A DNA stretch of 64,000 nt. Origin: Fibrella rubiginis. GTDB taxonomy: Bacteria > Bacteroidota > Bacteroidia > Cytophagales > Spirosomataceae. Both the position numbers and the translations under genes were made by a program. The DNA lies in NCBI RefSeq assembly GCF_017353185.1, contig NZ_JAFMYV010000005.1, positions 310,001-374,000 of the forward strand. The letters are read 5' to 3'. The notes under the pieces are model-generated. The model made no database searches and was not told the DNA's origin. It was given only the letters and a program-made list of their open reading frames with translations. This document shows, piece after piece, positions 25,383 to 36,800 of the stretch. Every line of letters begins with the position of its first letter. Position 1 is the first letter of the stretch.

Positions 25383-25492
25383 TTACGATGTACGAGCGGT
25401 CCGCCGCCGCGGTTACGATTGTTGCTGGTGCACTCATACGCTTGCGTAAGCAACAATCGTAACCGCGGCGGCGGACCGCTCGTACATCGTAA
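25383..25492. repeat. long palindrome P11 with GC-rich module in both arms
   Basis: Arms 25383-25426 and 25449-25492 pair over 44 bp. The order is TTACGATGTAC, then the GC-rich module GAGCGGTCCGCCGCCGCGG, then TTACGATTGTTGCT. The GC-rich module is the same as the unpaired extension of P3. The element fills the gap between the hydrolase and SGNH genes. Confidence 0.94.
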
Positions 25493-25509
25493 ATTATAAA
25501 TCCCTTCAC

Positions 25510-26166
25510 ATGCGCGCACTTCTCCTTCTGCTTCCGCTGTTGCTGGCCTTCACGGCTCCCACCAAACCTACCCGTATTATCTTCTTTGGCGATTCCATCA
25601 CGCAGGCTGGTGTGCAACCCAAAGGCTACATCACCGACTTGCAGGACATGCTAATCAAGCAGGGTAAAGCGGCTGATTATGAATTAATTGGTAAAGGTAT
25701 CGGTGGCAACAAAGTGTATGATCTCTACCTCCGCATGGACGATGACGTGCTGGCTCTGAAGCCCGACGTGGTGGTTATTTACGTAGGCGTGAACGACGTC
25801 TGGCACAAGAGCAGTTACGGCACGGGGACTGATCCTGATAAGTTTGTGAAGTTCTACGAAGCCATCATCCGCAAAATCCAGGCGGGGGGCAGCAAAGTGG
25901 TGCTGTGTACGCCCGCCGCCATTGGCGAAAAAACGGATTTCAGCAATTCACAGGATGGCGACCTGAACGCCTATAGTCAACTCATCCGTGATCTGGCCGC
26001 TCGCCAAAATTTGCCCCTGGTAGACCTGCGCAAGGCTTTTCTGGATTACAACCTGAAAAATAACACCGCCAACAAAGACCGCGGCATCCTCACCACCGAC
26101 CGCGTTCACCTCAACGACGTCGGCAACCAATTCGTGGCCGATCAGATGTGGGCTGTCCTTAAATAA
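25510..26166 (+). CDS. SGNH/GDSL-family secreted hydrolase
   Basis: The 218-residue protein has a short signal peptide (LLLLLPLLLAFTAP) and all four SGNH blocks: GDSIT (Ser), GKGIGGN (Gly/Asn region), GVNDVW (Asn) and DRVHLNDVGN (Asp and His). It is expected to be an esterase or acetylhydrolase acting in the periplasm or outside. Relatives remove acetyl groups from polysaccharides, but no carbohydrate locus lies next to it. It is bracketed by palindromes P11 and P12. Confidence 0.9.
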   Translation: MRALLLLLPLLLAFTAPTKPTRIIFFGDSITQAGVQPKGYITDLQDMLIKQGKAADYELIGKGIGGNKVYDLYLRMDDDVLALKPDVVVIYVGVNDVWHKSSYGTGTDPDKFVKFYEAIIRKIQAGGSKVVLCTPAAIGEKTDFSNSQDGDLNAYSQLIRDLAARQNLPLVDLRKAFLDYNLKNNTANKDRGILTTDRVHLNDVGNQFVADQMWAVLK

Positions 26167-26167
26167 A

Positions 26168-26288
26168 GTTTACTGTTTCCAGTTTGCTGCGGCCCGCCGC
26201 CCGGTCTTCTGTTGCTTCGCTTGCGGTTTAGTCTTGCGAAGCAACAGAAGACCGGGCGGCGGGCCGCAGCAAACTGGAAACGGTAAAC
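26168..26288. repeat. long palindrome P12 (GC-rich class)
   Basis: Arms 26168-26220 and 26236-26288 pair over 53 bp with one mismatch and a 15-nt loop. The words are GTTTCCAGTTTGC, then CCCGCCGCCCGGTC, then the shared core GTTGCTTCGC. It begins 2 nt after the SGNH stop and ends 9 nt before the eutC start. Confidence 0.95.
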
Positions 26289-26297
26289 CCCCTTCCC

Positions 26298-27035
26298 ATG
26301 AATACCTGGTCTTTGCTTCGCGAGTATACGGCTGCCCGGCTGGCGCAGGGCATAACAGGGCATAGCCTCCCCACCCGCGCTCTGCTCGACTTTCAGCTCG
26401 ATCAGGCCCGCGCCCGTGATGCCGTGTACTCTACGCTGGAATGGCCCGAATTGCTGACCGGATTAACCACTATACTACCAACCAACGCCGCACCCATACG
26501 CCTGCAAAGTGGGGCACCCGACCGCGCCACGTACCTGAAACGCCCTGACTTGGGGCGGCGGTTAAATGAGTCGTCGATGCGTCAGTTAGTGCAGTTAAAC
26601 GCTACCCCGGCAGACCTAAGTATTATCCTGGCCGACGGACTCTCGGCCACGGCAATCAACCGTCATGCGCTGCCCGTGCTAGCCCTGTTGCTACCCGAAA
26701 CAGCCCGTATGGGCTGGTCGCTGGCACCTGTTTGTGTGGTAGACCAGGCCCGCGTGGCTATTGGCGATGAAGTGGCCCATGCCCTGCAAGCCCGCATGAC
26801 AGTCATATTAATTGGTGAACGGCCCGGCCTGTCTTCACCCGACAGCCTGGGCGCCTACCTAACCTATAACCCCCGCCCCGGCCTCAGCGATGAGTCGCGG
26901 AATTGTGTATCGAACATTCGCCCGGAGGGGTTGCCGTATGGGTTTGCGGCCCAAAAACTGCTCTATCTGCTCACCGAAATGCACATCCGCAAACTGTCGG
27001 GTGTGAATCTGAAAGACGAACTACTTTTGGGCTGA
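26298..27035 (+). CDS. eutC: ethanolamine ammonia-lyase small subunit
   Basis: EutC is the small subunit of the B12-dependent ammonia-lyase that splits ethanolamine into acetaldehyde and ammonia. The 245-residue protein has the family blocks SLPTRALLDFQLDQARARDAV, DRATYLKRPDLGRRL, IILADGLSATAI, GERPGLSSPDSLGAYLTY, and RNCVSNIRPEGLPYGFAAQKL. The large catalytic subunit EutB, normally encoded directly upstream, is not in this window, nor are microcompartment genes. The gene instead follows an SGNH hydrolase across palindrome P12. It may work with an EutB encoded elsewhere. Confidence 0.88.
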   Translation: MNTWSLLREYTAARLAQGITGHSLPTRALLDFQLDQARARDAVYSTLEWPELLTGLTTILPTNAAPIRLQSGAPDRATYLKRPDLGRRLNESSMRQLVQLNATPADLSIILADGLSATAINRHALPVLALLLPETARMGWSLAPVCVVDQARVAIGDEVAHALQARMTVILIGERPGLSSPDSLGAYLTYNPRPGLSDESRNCVSNIRPEGLPYGFAAQKLLYLLTEMHIRKLSGVNLKDELLLG

Positions 27036-27074
27036 TTCACCGAACGATACCCCAAAACCCGCCGTTGACTATAC

Positions 27075-27839
27075 ATGCCCCTTTTCATTAGTTCATTAAA
27101 TTCGGGTAGCAACGCCAACTGTTATTACGTTGGCAATGCTCAGGAAGCGGTCCTGATTGATGCGGGCCTGTCGTGCCGCCAAACCGAACAGCGCATGAAG
27201 CGACTGGGGTTGTCGATGCAACTGGTGAAGGGCGTTTTTATCTCGCACGAACACAGCGACCACATCAGCGGGCTGGAGCAACTGGCCTGGAAACACCAAC
27301 TGCCCGTTTACATCACTGCTGGTACGCTGAAACATTCCCGACTGCCGCAACAGTCATTCCCCATCCATCACTGGCCCGCCGACAATACAATCCATATCGG
27401 TGCATTGACCGTGACGGCCTTCCCGAAAGAGCACGATGCCGCCGACCCGCACAGCTTTCTGGTGCGCGATGCAGAAACATGCGTGGGCATTTTCACCGAC
27501 ATTGGCGTGGCCTGCGAACAGGTTATCCACCACTTTAGTCAGTGCCATGCTGCCTTCCTGGAGGCCAACTACGACGAAGATTTGCTGGAAAATGGCCGCT
27601 ACCCGTACTTTCTGAAACAACGCATCCGGGGTGGTCGGGGGCACCTCTCCAATCAGCAGGCGTTGGCCCTGTTCCGGGCGCACAAATCGCCGTTTATGAG
27701 CCACGTGGTCATGTCGCACCTGTCGCAGTCGAACAACAGCCCGCAGTTGGTGGCTGAACTGTTTGCCCCGCACCTGTCCAATACCAAGCTGATTATTGCT
27801 CCCCGCTTCGCCGAAACAGCCGTGCAGGTAGTGGGATGA
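27075..27839 (+). CDS. metallo-beta-lactamase fold hydrolase, YycJ/WalJ-like
   Basis: The 254-residue cytoplasmic protein has the metal motif HEHSDHISG, a further His in PKEHDAADPHSF, an Asp in TDIGVACEQV, and a C-terminal MSHLSQSNNSP. The N-terminal ISSLNSGSNANCYYVG is characteristic of the YycJ/WalJ group, whose members act on DNA ends or in cell-wall control. The specific role here is not known. It starts 39 nt after eutC and converges with the giant SprB-repeat gene, whose stop lies 2 nt downstream. Confidence 0.9.
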   Translation: MPLFISSLNSGSNANCYYVGNAQEAVLIDAGLSCRQTEQRMKRLGLSMQLVKGVFISHEHSDHISGLEQLAWKHQLPVYITAGTLKHSRLPQQSFPIHHWPADNTIHIGALTVTAFPKEHDAADPHSFLVRDAETCVGIFTDIGVACEQVIHHFSQCHAAFLEANYDEDLLENGRYPYFLKQRIRGGRGHLSNQQALALFRAHKSPFMSHVVMSHLSQSNNSPQLVAELFAPHLSNTKLIIAPRFAETAVQVVG

Positions 27840-27841
27840 AA

Positions 27842-30800
27842 TTACTTCGTTTTCCGGATTACCAACGGCGCGCAGATATCGGGTTTGCAGACGCAGTTGG
27901 CTTGCAACAGGGTTAGCGTGAGGTCTTTCGTGCAGCCGTCGACGGTGAAAATGCGGACGGTGTAGGGCTGACCCATAGTGGTAGTGGGGTTTGCTAACGT
28001 GTTGATTAACAATCCATCCGAAGAAATAACAGGTAACGCAGTCGGGTCATTGATAACCGTGGTGAAGCTGCTACCCGTCGAAATGGCAAATCGCCAGGTG
28101 GGGTCGAAGTTAGTAAGGACAAGCTGGCCGTCGGGTCGGGGTGTTGGCCCGGCGCAATTGGGCGCAATCGCTACACCTGCCAATGTCAGGGCTGCGCTTT
28201 GGGTGAGGCTGAAACTGACCACTTCGTGGCACCCGTTTGCATCGGCGACGGTAAGCGAATAGATCCCGGCAGGCAAATTGGTGAGGTCCTGCGTCTGTGC
28301 GCCATTACTGCCCGGACCGGTCCACAAGTAAGTGTACGGTTGGTCTGGCGCACCGGGTGTGGCCCCTTCTACCGTCACGTCGATGCTGCCCGTGGCTGAC
28401 CCGTTGCAAATTACCGGGTTAACCACGGCGTTGATGCCAAACGGCGGCGGCTGAGACACCGAAACAGGTGTGGTGGCGGTGCACCCATGAGCGTCAGTCA
28501 CGGTTAATGAATACGCCCCCGCTGTCAGGCTCACCACCGTGGCGATGGTGCTGCTGTTGCCGCCCGAATCGGTCCAGGAGTAGCTGTACGGGCTGGTACC
28601 GCCACGTACTTCGGTGGTCACGGTGGCGGGTTGACCCGTACACGATACCGAGGTGGGCAGAGCAGACACCGTCAGCAGGTCGGGTTGGTCAATTACAAAC
28701 CGGTCGACGAGTGAACAGCCGTTGCCATCTGTCACCGTAACTGAGTAAGTTCCTGTCTTTAACGCCGTAATGTTTTGGGTAGCAGACGAAAAGGAAGTCG
28801 TTGCGCTGGCCCAGGCGTATGTGTAGGGTGCCGCGCCCGTTGCCGATGTGCCACCGGAAACAGTCAGGCTGATACTACCGTCAGTGCCGGAGAAGCAGTT
28901 GACAGCAGTAGTCGTACCTGCCAGGCTCAAAGCGGTGGGTTGACTTACCGAATAGGATTGTTGCAGCGTACACCGGTTGGCATCGGTCAGGGTAACGGAA
29001 TACAAGCCTGCTGCCAAGCCGGAAGCAACTGACGTTGAGGTTGTTAATGCGCCATGGCTATCGCGCCAGGTATACAGGTACGGTTCAACGCCACCGAGCG
29101 CGGTGAGGCTGATGACGCCATCATGCCCGCTGAAACAGCGTACCGGCGTGAGCGCTTCCACCAGGCTTAGCGCGTCGGGCTGACCAATGCCGATGGTTAA
29201 GTCGACCTCGCAATTGTTGGCGTCGCTGATGTGCAGCAGGTATGTACCGGTTATCAGGTTGGTTTGGCTGGACGTAGCGGGTAACGGTGCACCTCCATTT
29301 GTCGTCCAGGCAAAGGCGTAGGGTGGCGTACCGCCAGATAAGGTCGTGCTGATGGCCCCGGTACTGTTGCCAAAACAACTGACGTGGGTCAGGCTGGTGA
29401 GCGCGGCCAGGCGGGTGGGTTCGGTGAGGGTCACAGACGTTACTTCGCGGCAGGCTTGGCTGTCGGTCGTGATGAGCGAATAAGTGCCTGCCGGGGCATT
29501 GTCGAGCGTATTGGTATTGCTCAACACGGCCCCGCCTACCCCAACCCAGGTATAGCTATAGGGGCCGGTACCCCCCAAAACAGTGGCCATGGCGCGGCCT
29601 GTGCGGTCACCTTCGCACCGATTATTTTGCTGCGTAATAGTCACCGTCAGGCGTAGAGGCTCCGTCACCGTGACCGATGTAGTCAGCGAACAGCCATTGC
29701 CGTCGGTGGCTGTTACAGAGTAGACACCTGCTATAAGGCTGGTTTGGGATGTGGTGGTGATCGCGTTAGACCATACAAAACCGTAGGCTGGTGTGCCGCC
29801 CGTGGCTGTTGCGCTCACGGTGCCATCGGCCGCCCCGGCGCAGGTAGCCGCTGTGGCGGAGGCCGTTAATGAGAGGGCCGAGGGCTGCGAAATGGTATCA
29901 CTTCGTATGTCGCTGCACCCCTGCGCGTCGGTCACCGTCACAGAATAGACACCCGCCGAAAGGCCGTTGATGGCTGATAACGAGCTGGTTGTAGTCCAGG
30001 CATAGGTGTATGGCCTGGTGCCACCCGTCACGACGGCCGTAAGTGAGCCGTCGTTACCGCCAAAGCAGCTCACCGCCGCCGACCCCAGCGACAGCCGCAG
30101 TAAATCGGGTTGATTGATGGTGCGCGCGAGGCCCGTTTTGCAGCCGTTGGCATCGCTGATGCCTACCAAATAACTACCCGCCGTGAGGCTGGTGCGGTCT
30201 GAAATGGCTGGTCCATCGGCCCAGGTATACGAATACGGACCGGTGCCACCGGCCACCGTGAGGCTGATGGTGCCGTTGGCAGCGGCGAAACAAAGGGCAT
30301 CAGTGCTGCTGGCCGAAACGCTCAGCGCCGTAGGTTTTGTTAGGGTAAACGACTGACTGACAGTGCATTGGTTGGCGTCGGTGGCCGTTACAGAATACGT
30401 TCCGGCGGTCAACCCCGTGCGGTTGGGTGTTTGCGCCCCGTCTGCCCACCCATACGCGTAAGGACCTGGACCAGCAGCCGGTGCACCGCCCGTGGCCGAG
30501 ACGGTGATGGTGCCGTCGGCACCGCCGAAGCAGGCGATGTGTTGGGCCGTGGTCACGAGCGTGAGTACAGGGGGGTGCGTCAGCGTAAACGACTGGACGA
30601 CCTGACAGCCGTTGCCATCGGTGACGGTGGCCGAGTACACCCCAGCCCCCAACCCCGACTGCGTGGCCGAGGTGCTGGCCGAATGGCTCCAGGCGTAGCT
30701 ATAGGGGAGGGAGCCGCCTGTGGCTTCGAACGAAATTTGCCCATTCAGTCCATTGAAACACAGAATGTTCTTAGTAGAACCCGCTACGCTGAGGCTGCTG

Positions 30801-33800
30801 GGTTGCTCCACCGTAGCCGTAGCCGACGCCGTACAGCCGTTACCGTCGGTAGCCGTTACGGCGTAGAGGCCCGTGGGCACTGCAGGAAGCGTTTGGGTTA
30901 GAGCACCGGTGCTCCACACATAGGTGTAGGGCATGCCTGACCCCGGCGTACCCCCCGTGGCGGTAGCTGATACCTGTCCATCGGTGGCCCCGTTGCAACG
31001 GGCTGGCAGGGTAGATAAAGACAGGGCTACTGGCGTGGGCTGGTTCAGCGTTTGAGTCAGACTAAACCGGCATCCGTTGACATCGGTGATGTTGACAGTG
31101 TACGTGCCGATGGCCAGGCCGCTGCGACCCGGTGTGTTCACGGGGGCGTCAGTCCAGGTGTAGCTGTACGGACCGGCACCTCCCAAGATCGTGGTGCTGA
31201 TGGTGCCGGTGAGGCCATTAAAGCAGCCGGGGTCGACGCCCGCAATCTGGCCCGTCAGGGCCGTGGGTTGCGTGAGGGCGAGGCTGTTTTGCGCTGCACA
31301 ACCATTCGCATCGGTGGCCGTTACGGAGTAGATGTTAGCTGATAAAGTACTGATCGTCTGCGTGATAGAACCTGTGTTCCAGCGGTACGTATATGGCACA
31401 ACGCCCCCCGAAGCTGTTAGGCTGGCTGTGCCGTTGGTGCCGCCGAAGCAACTAATACCGGTTCCCGAAGTGGCCACCGACACGGCCGTGGGCTGGGTCA
31501 GCGTGAACGTCTGGACATCACTGCAACCGTTGGCATCGGCCACGGTGACAGAATACACCCCCGCCGGTAAGCCCGAAATGTCCTGCGACGTTGCTCCCGG
31601 TCCACCGTTACTGTTCGACCAGGTATAACTATACGGCGACGTGCCACCTGTCACGGTCAGGTTGATGGCCCCGTCGGTGCCGCTGAAGCACAATATGCCC
31701 GTCGCCATGCCCGCTACCGACAGGGCGGTGGGCTGTCCGACGGTGGTCTGCGCGGCTACTGTGCAGGCGTTGCCGTCGGTCACGGTAAGCGCATAGATGC
31801 CGGTGGGAATGGTCGTCAGATTTTGGCCGACGGCTCCCGTGTTCCAGGCAAAGCTGTAGGCTGGCGTACCGCCCTCAATGCTCGTTGTGATGCCTCCGGT
31901 GCTGCTGCCGAAACAGGCCGCTGGCGTCGGCGTGAGGGCTGGTTGCAGGGCCGTAGGCTGGCTCAACATGGCCGAATTGGTTGCCTGACAGCCGTTGTCG
32001 TCGGTGATGAGCACAAGGTAATTGCCCGCCGCCAGTCCGGTGCGGTGTTGGGCAATAGCACCATCGATCCAACTGTACGAATAGGGTAGGGTACCACCCG
32101 TGGCCGTGAGGCTGATGCTGCCCGTGGTGCCGCCAAAACAGGCAATACTCTGGCTCGAAATGATTGAGGTAAGCGGGGTGGGTTGAATGATGGTAAACGA
32201 TTGACTAGCAGCGCATTGATTGGCATCTGTTACCGTCACCGAATATATGCCCGCCACTAGTCCGGTGCGATGCTGGCTTGTGGCGCCATCCTGCCAGCGG
32301 TAAGCACGCGTGCCTGTCCCGCCCGAAACGGTTAGGCTGATTTCTCCCGTTGCCCGCCCAAAACAGGCTACCAACACCGTAGCACCGGTCAGGGTTAGAA
32401 CGGCGGGTTCGGTGAGCGTAACAGACTTCACCAGCGAACAGCCATTGGCATCGGCAATAGTGCTGGAATAAGGCCCGGCAGCCAGATTGGTCTGATTTTG
32501 CGTTGTCGAACTGTTACTCCACAGGTAGCCATACGGCGCGGTGCCGCCCGCAGGCAGCAGGTCGATTTGGCCCGTAGCGTTGCCCTGGCAGGTGAGGTTT
32601 TTGGCCAACAACTGCGCCGAAAGGGCCGTGGGTTGGCTAATGACAAACCGGATCTCATCAGAACAGCCGTAGCCGTCTGTCACCGTGACGCTGTAGGCAC
32701 CCGCCACCAAACTCGAAATGGTCTGCGTCGTCGCGCCGTTGTTTATTGGGCCGGTCCACGCATACGTATGCGGAAGGGTGCCCCCCGCCGGGAAAACCGT
32801 GGCCTGTCCGTTGGTGCCGCCAAAGCAGGAAACATCCGTAAAACTGCCGCCCAGGCTCAGCAGGGGCGGTTGCGTAAGGCTAACCGCTGTGGTAACTGTA
32901 CAGGCGTTGGCGTCGGTCACCACCACCGAAAAGCTGCCCGCCCCCAGACCCATGCGATTGTCCACCGTGCCTCCGTCTGACCAGGCATACGCAAATGGTT
33001 GCCGACCGCCCAGGGCAGTAAGACTGATGGCTCCGTCGAGGTTGCCGTAGCAATTGATGTGAGTCAGGGCCGTGCTGAGAGTGATTACGGGTGGCTCCTG
33101 CACGGTAATCGCTACCGTCTGAATACAGTTATTGTTGTCGACTACGGTGGCTGAATACACCCCCGCCGTAAGCCCCGAAACGGTCGAACTGTTGCTGACA
33201 ACCGTATTGGCCGGGCTTTTAATTGTAAACGCGTATGGCGGTGTAGCCCCTTCCACGGTCAATACAATTTGGCCGTTATTGCCTGAATTACAGGCTACCG
33301 GGGTAACAATGGCCGCAATACCAAACGGTGGTGGCTCCTTAATCGTGGCCGACGTGGTGGCTGTGCAACCGTTGCCGTCCGTCACGGTTAGTGAATAAGT
33401 AATGCCGTTGATGACATCGCCGGGCAGGTTATAGACCGAAGCCGTAGTAGCCCCGTTGCTCCAGGAATAGCTGTAGGGTTGTGTGCCGCCGCGCGTGTCG
33501 GTCACGATGCTGGCTGTTTGTCCGTTACACAGTACGTTCGACGGGTCGGGTTGCACCGTCAGCGGGCGGGGCTGGATGATGGGCACGGCATAGTTGAACG
33601 AGCAACCGTTAGCGTCGGTGATGGTGACGACGTAGGTGTTGGAAGTCAGGCCCGAAATGTCCTGGGTAGTGGCCCCCGTATTCCATAGATAGGTATAGGG
33701 AGCTACCCCACCGCTGGGCGTTAAATCGATACGCCCGTTGGCCCCGCCGTTGCAGCTGACGTTGGTGAAACTGGCCGTGGCGGCAATGCCTGTAGGCTGC

Positions 33801-36800
33801 GTTAACGACCGGCTTAGCGTGATCGAACAGATGTTGGCATCGGTTACGGTTAGTGAGTAAATGCCCGATGATAAGTCGTTTAGATCTGCCGTGGTGCTGC
33901 CATCTGACCAGTTGAACCGATACGGCGCGGTACCACCCGATGGCGTGGTATTGATGGCCCCGGTCTGCCCATTGGCGCAATTAATGTTCGTAACAAAAGC
34001 CGACAGTGACAGCGCCGTGGGCTGCGAAACAGTGGCCGTGGCAAGTTTACGGCACCCGTTTCCGTCCGTCACCGAAACGGAATACGTCCCCGCCAATAAC
34101 CCGCTCAGGGCTGAACTGCTGGCTGCATTAGTCCATAAATACGTATACGAACCCGTGCCGCCCTGCACCGTCAGGCCGATTTGCCCGTTGCTGCCGCCAA
34201 AGCACGACACGGGGCGCGGGCTGGTCGTGAGCGTCAGCGACGAGGGTTCCTGAATGGTAGCCTGAGTGGTGGCCGTACAGCCGTTGGCATCCGTGACGGT
34301 GACGGAGTAAACGCCCGCGGCAATGCCGGTTAAGTCTTGCGTTGTGGCTCCGCCCGCCCATCGGTACGACAAGACACCCGTACCGCCCGTGGGCGTCAGG
34401 TCAATGCTGCCCGTGGCGGCTCCGTTGCAGGCTGCATGCTGGGTCGACGTAGCCAGCGACAGGGCGGGCGGATTGATTAGCGTGGTGGTAGCCGTGCGGC
34501 TGCAACCCTGCGCATCAGTGACGATAACGGTGTAGGTGCCCGCGCCCACGTTAGCCAGGTTTTGGGTGGTGGCTCCGTTGTTCCAGAGGTACGAATAAGG
34601 GGCTGTGCCACCGCCCGGCATACTATTCAACGAACCCGTATTAGCTCCGAAACAGCCCGGATTTTGGCCCGTAACGGTCACACTCAGCGCGGGTGGGTTG
34701 GTGAGCGTCACGCTCCGAACGAGCAAACAACTTTGCGCATCGGTGAGGGTGACCGAATACGTTCCGGCTGTTAATCCGGTCAGGTTTTGGGTGACGGCAC
34801 CGGTACTCCATCGGTAGGTATAAGCAGTAGTGCCGCCTGTGGCGGTGGTGCTGATGCTGCCCGTGGCCGTACCGAAACAGGCGGGGTTTTGTGCCGACGT
34901 GGCTAGACTAAGGGCCGTGGGTTGCGTGAGCGTATACGAAGCCGTGGCTTTGCAGCCGTTGGTATCTGTCGCTGTTACGGAATAGACACCTGCCGACAAA
35001 TTTGTAAGGTCTTGTGAAACAGAGCCGTTACTGGTTGGTCCAGCCCAGATATAGGTATAGCCGCTCCCCGCTGTGCCCCCCGCCACCGTCAGGTCGATGC
35101 TGCCGTTGCTGCTCCCCGCGCAACCCGGATTCCGGATGCTGGCCGACAGCGAAATGGCCGTGGGCTGGGTCAACAAAATGGAGGTCGTGGCCATGCAGCC
35201 AACCGCATCAGTGAGGGTGACGGAATAGGTGCCGGCTACTAACCCGGTCAGGTTTTGGGTCGTTGCGCCCGTGTTCCATTTGTAAAAGAAAGTGCCCGTA
35301 CCGCCGGTAGGAGCCAAGTTTGCCGCGCCGGTGTTTCCGCCAAAACAGGCAATGTTTTGTCCGGTCAAATTCGGAACAAGGGGCGCGGGCTGGGTGACGG
35401 TAAACGACTGGGTAGCCACGCAATTGTTGGCGTCGGTGACGGTCACGGCGTAATTACCCGCTGTCAGATTGCTCAGGTTTTGACTCGTAGTACCACCCGT
35501 CCAGGTATACCGAAATGGCGCTGTACCTCCCAGCACAGTCAGGTTTATGCCACCCGAATTACCGCCGTTGCAGACCACGTTCAAGACCGCACCGGTCAGG
35601 CTCAATGCGGTAGCCTGCGTAATGGTAAACGATTGAAGCTGAGCGCAGTTACTGGCATCGGCTACGGTGACAGAATATACCCCGGCGGTCAGGCCGGTCA
35701 GGTTGCTGGCTGTGCTGCCATTACCTACGGGGCCAGTCCAGCTGTAGCGGTATGCGCCGGTTCCGCCCGCCACGGCCAGGCTGATGCTGCCCGTATTGCC
35801 GCCAAAACAGCCCACAGGCTGCTGCGTAGGGTTTAGGCTCAGGGCCGTCGGTTGCGTGAGCGTAACAGACGTTAGGGCTGTGCAACTGTTGCCGTCAGTC
35901 ACGGTAACGGAGTAGCCGCCGGCGGGTTGGCTCGTTAAATCTTCGGTAGTCGCGGTAGTGGTCCAGCGGTAAGCGTAGGGTAGTGTGCCGCCCGAAACGG
36001 TCAGGTCAATACTGCCGTTGCTGTTGCCAAAACAGGTGGGGTTAGTGCGGACTATGTTCAGCGAAAGGGCCGGTGGCTGTTGCAGCGTAGTCTGTGTTGT
36101 GGCGGTGCAACCGCTGGCATCGATGGCCGTTACGGAGTAGGTTCCGGCAGTTAAGCCGACCAGGTTCTGCGTCGTAGCTCCGTTGCTGACCGGGCCAGCC
36201 CAGCGATACGTAAACGCACCCGTTCCGCCAGTGAGGGTCAAACTTATGGCCCCGGTTGTTCCACCGAAACAGGTAACGTTTTGACCGGAAAGAGCCAATG
36301 CAATGGCTGGGGCTTGATTTATAGTGACGGTCAGACTAGCCGTACAACTGTTTTTGTCCGTAACAACGACGGTATACGAGCCCGCCGCCACGCCCGTGAG
36401 ATCTTCGGTGGTGGCTATGCCAACGGTGCTGGCCGAACTCCATACGTAGGTATAAGGGGCAGTGCCACCCGTGGCGGTGAGGTCTATGGCCCCGGTGGTG
36501 CGGCCATTACAGGCTACGTTCGTCACCGTAGCCGTCAGCGTAGTAGCCGCAGGTTGCCCTACGGTGCTGCTGCCCACGGTGCTACACCCGCCCCGGTCCG
36601 TGACGGTGACGGAATATACCCCCGCTGCCACGTTAGTAAGGTCTTCGGTGGTGGCGCTGGTAGTCCATTTGTACGTGTAGGGCGTGGTCCCACTGCTGGG
36701 TGTGAGGTCAACGCGGCCCGTACTGCCCCCAAAACAGGTGGCATTCTGGACAGACAGCGACAGCACCGGCGCGGGTAAAATCGTGACCGTCTGCGTTACT

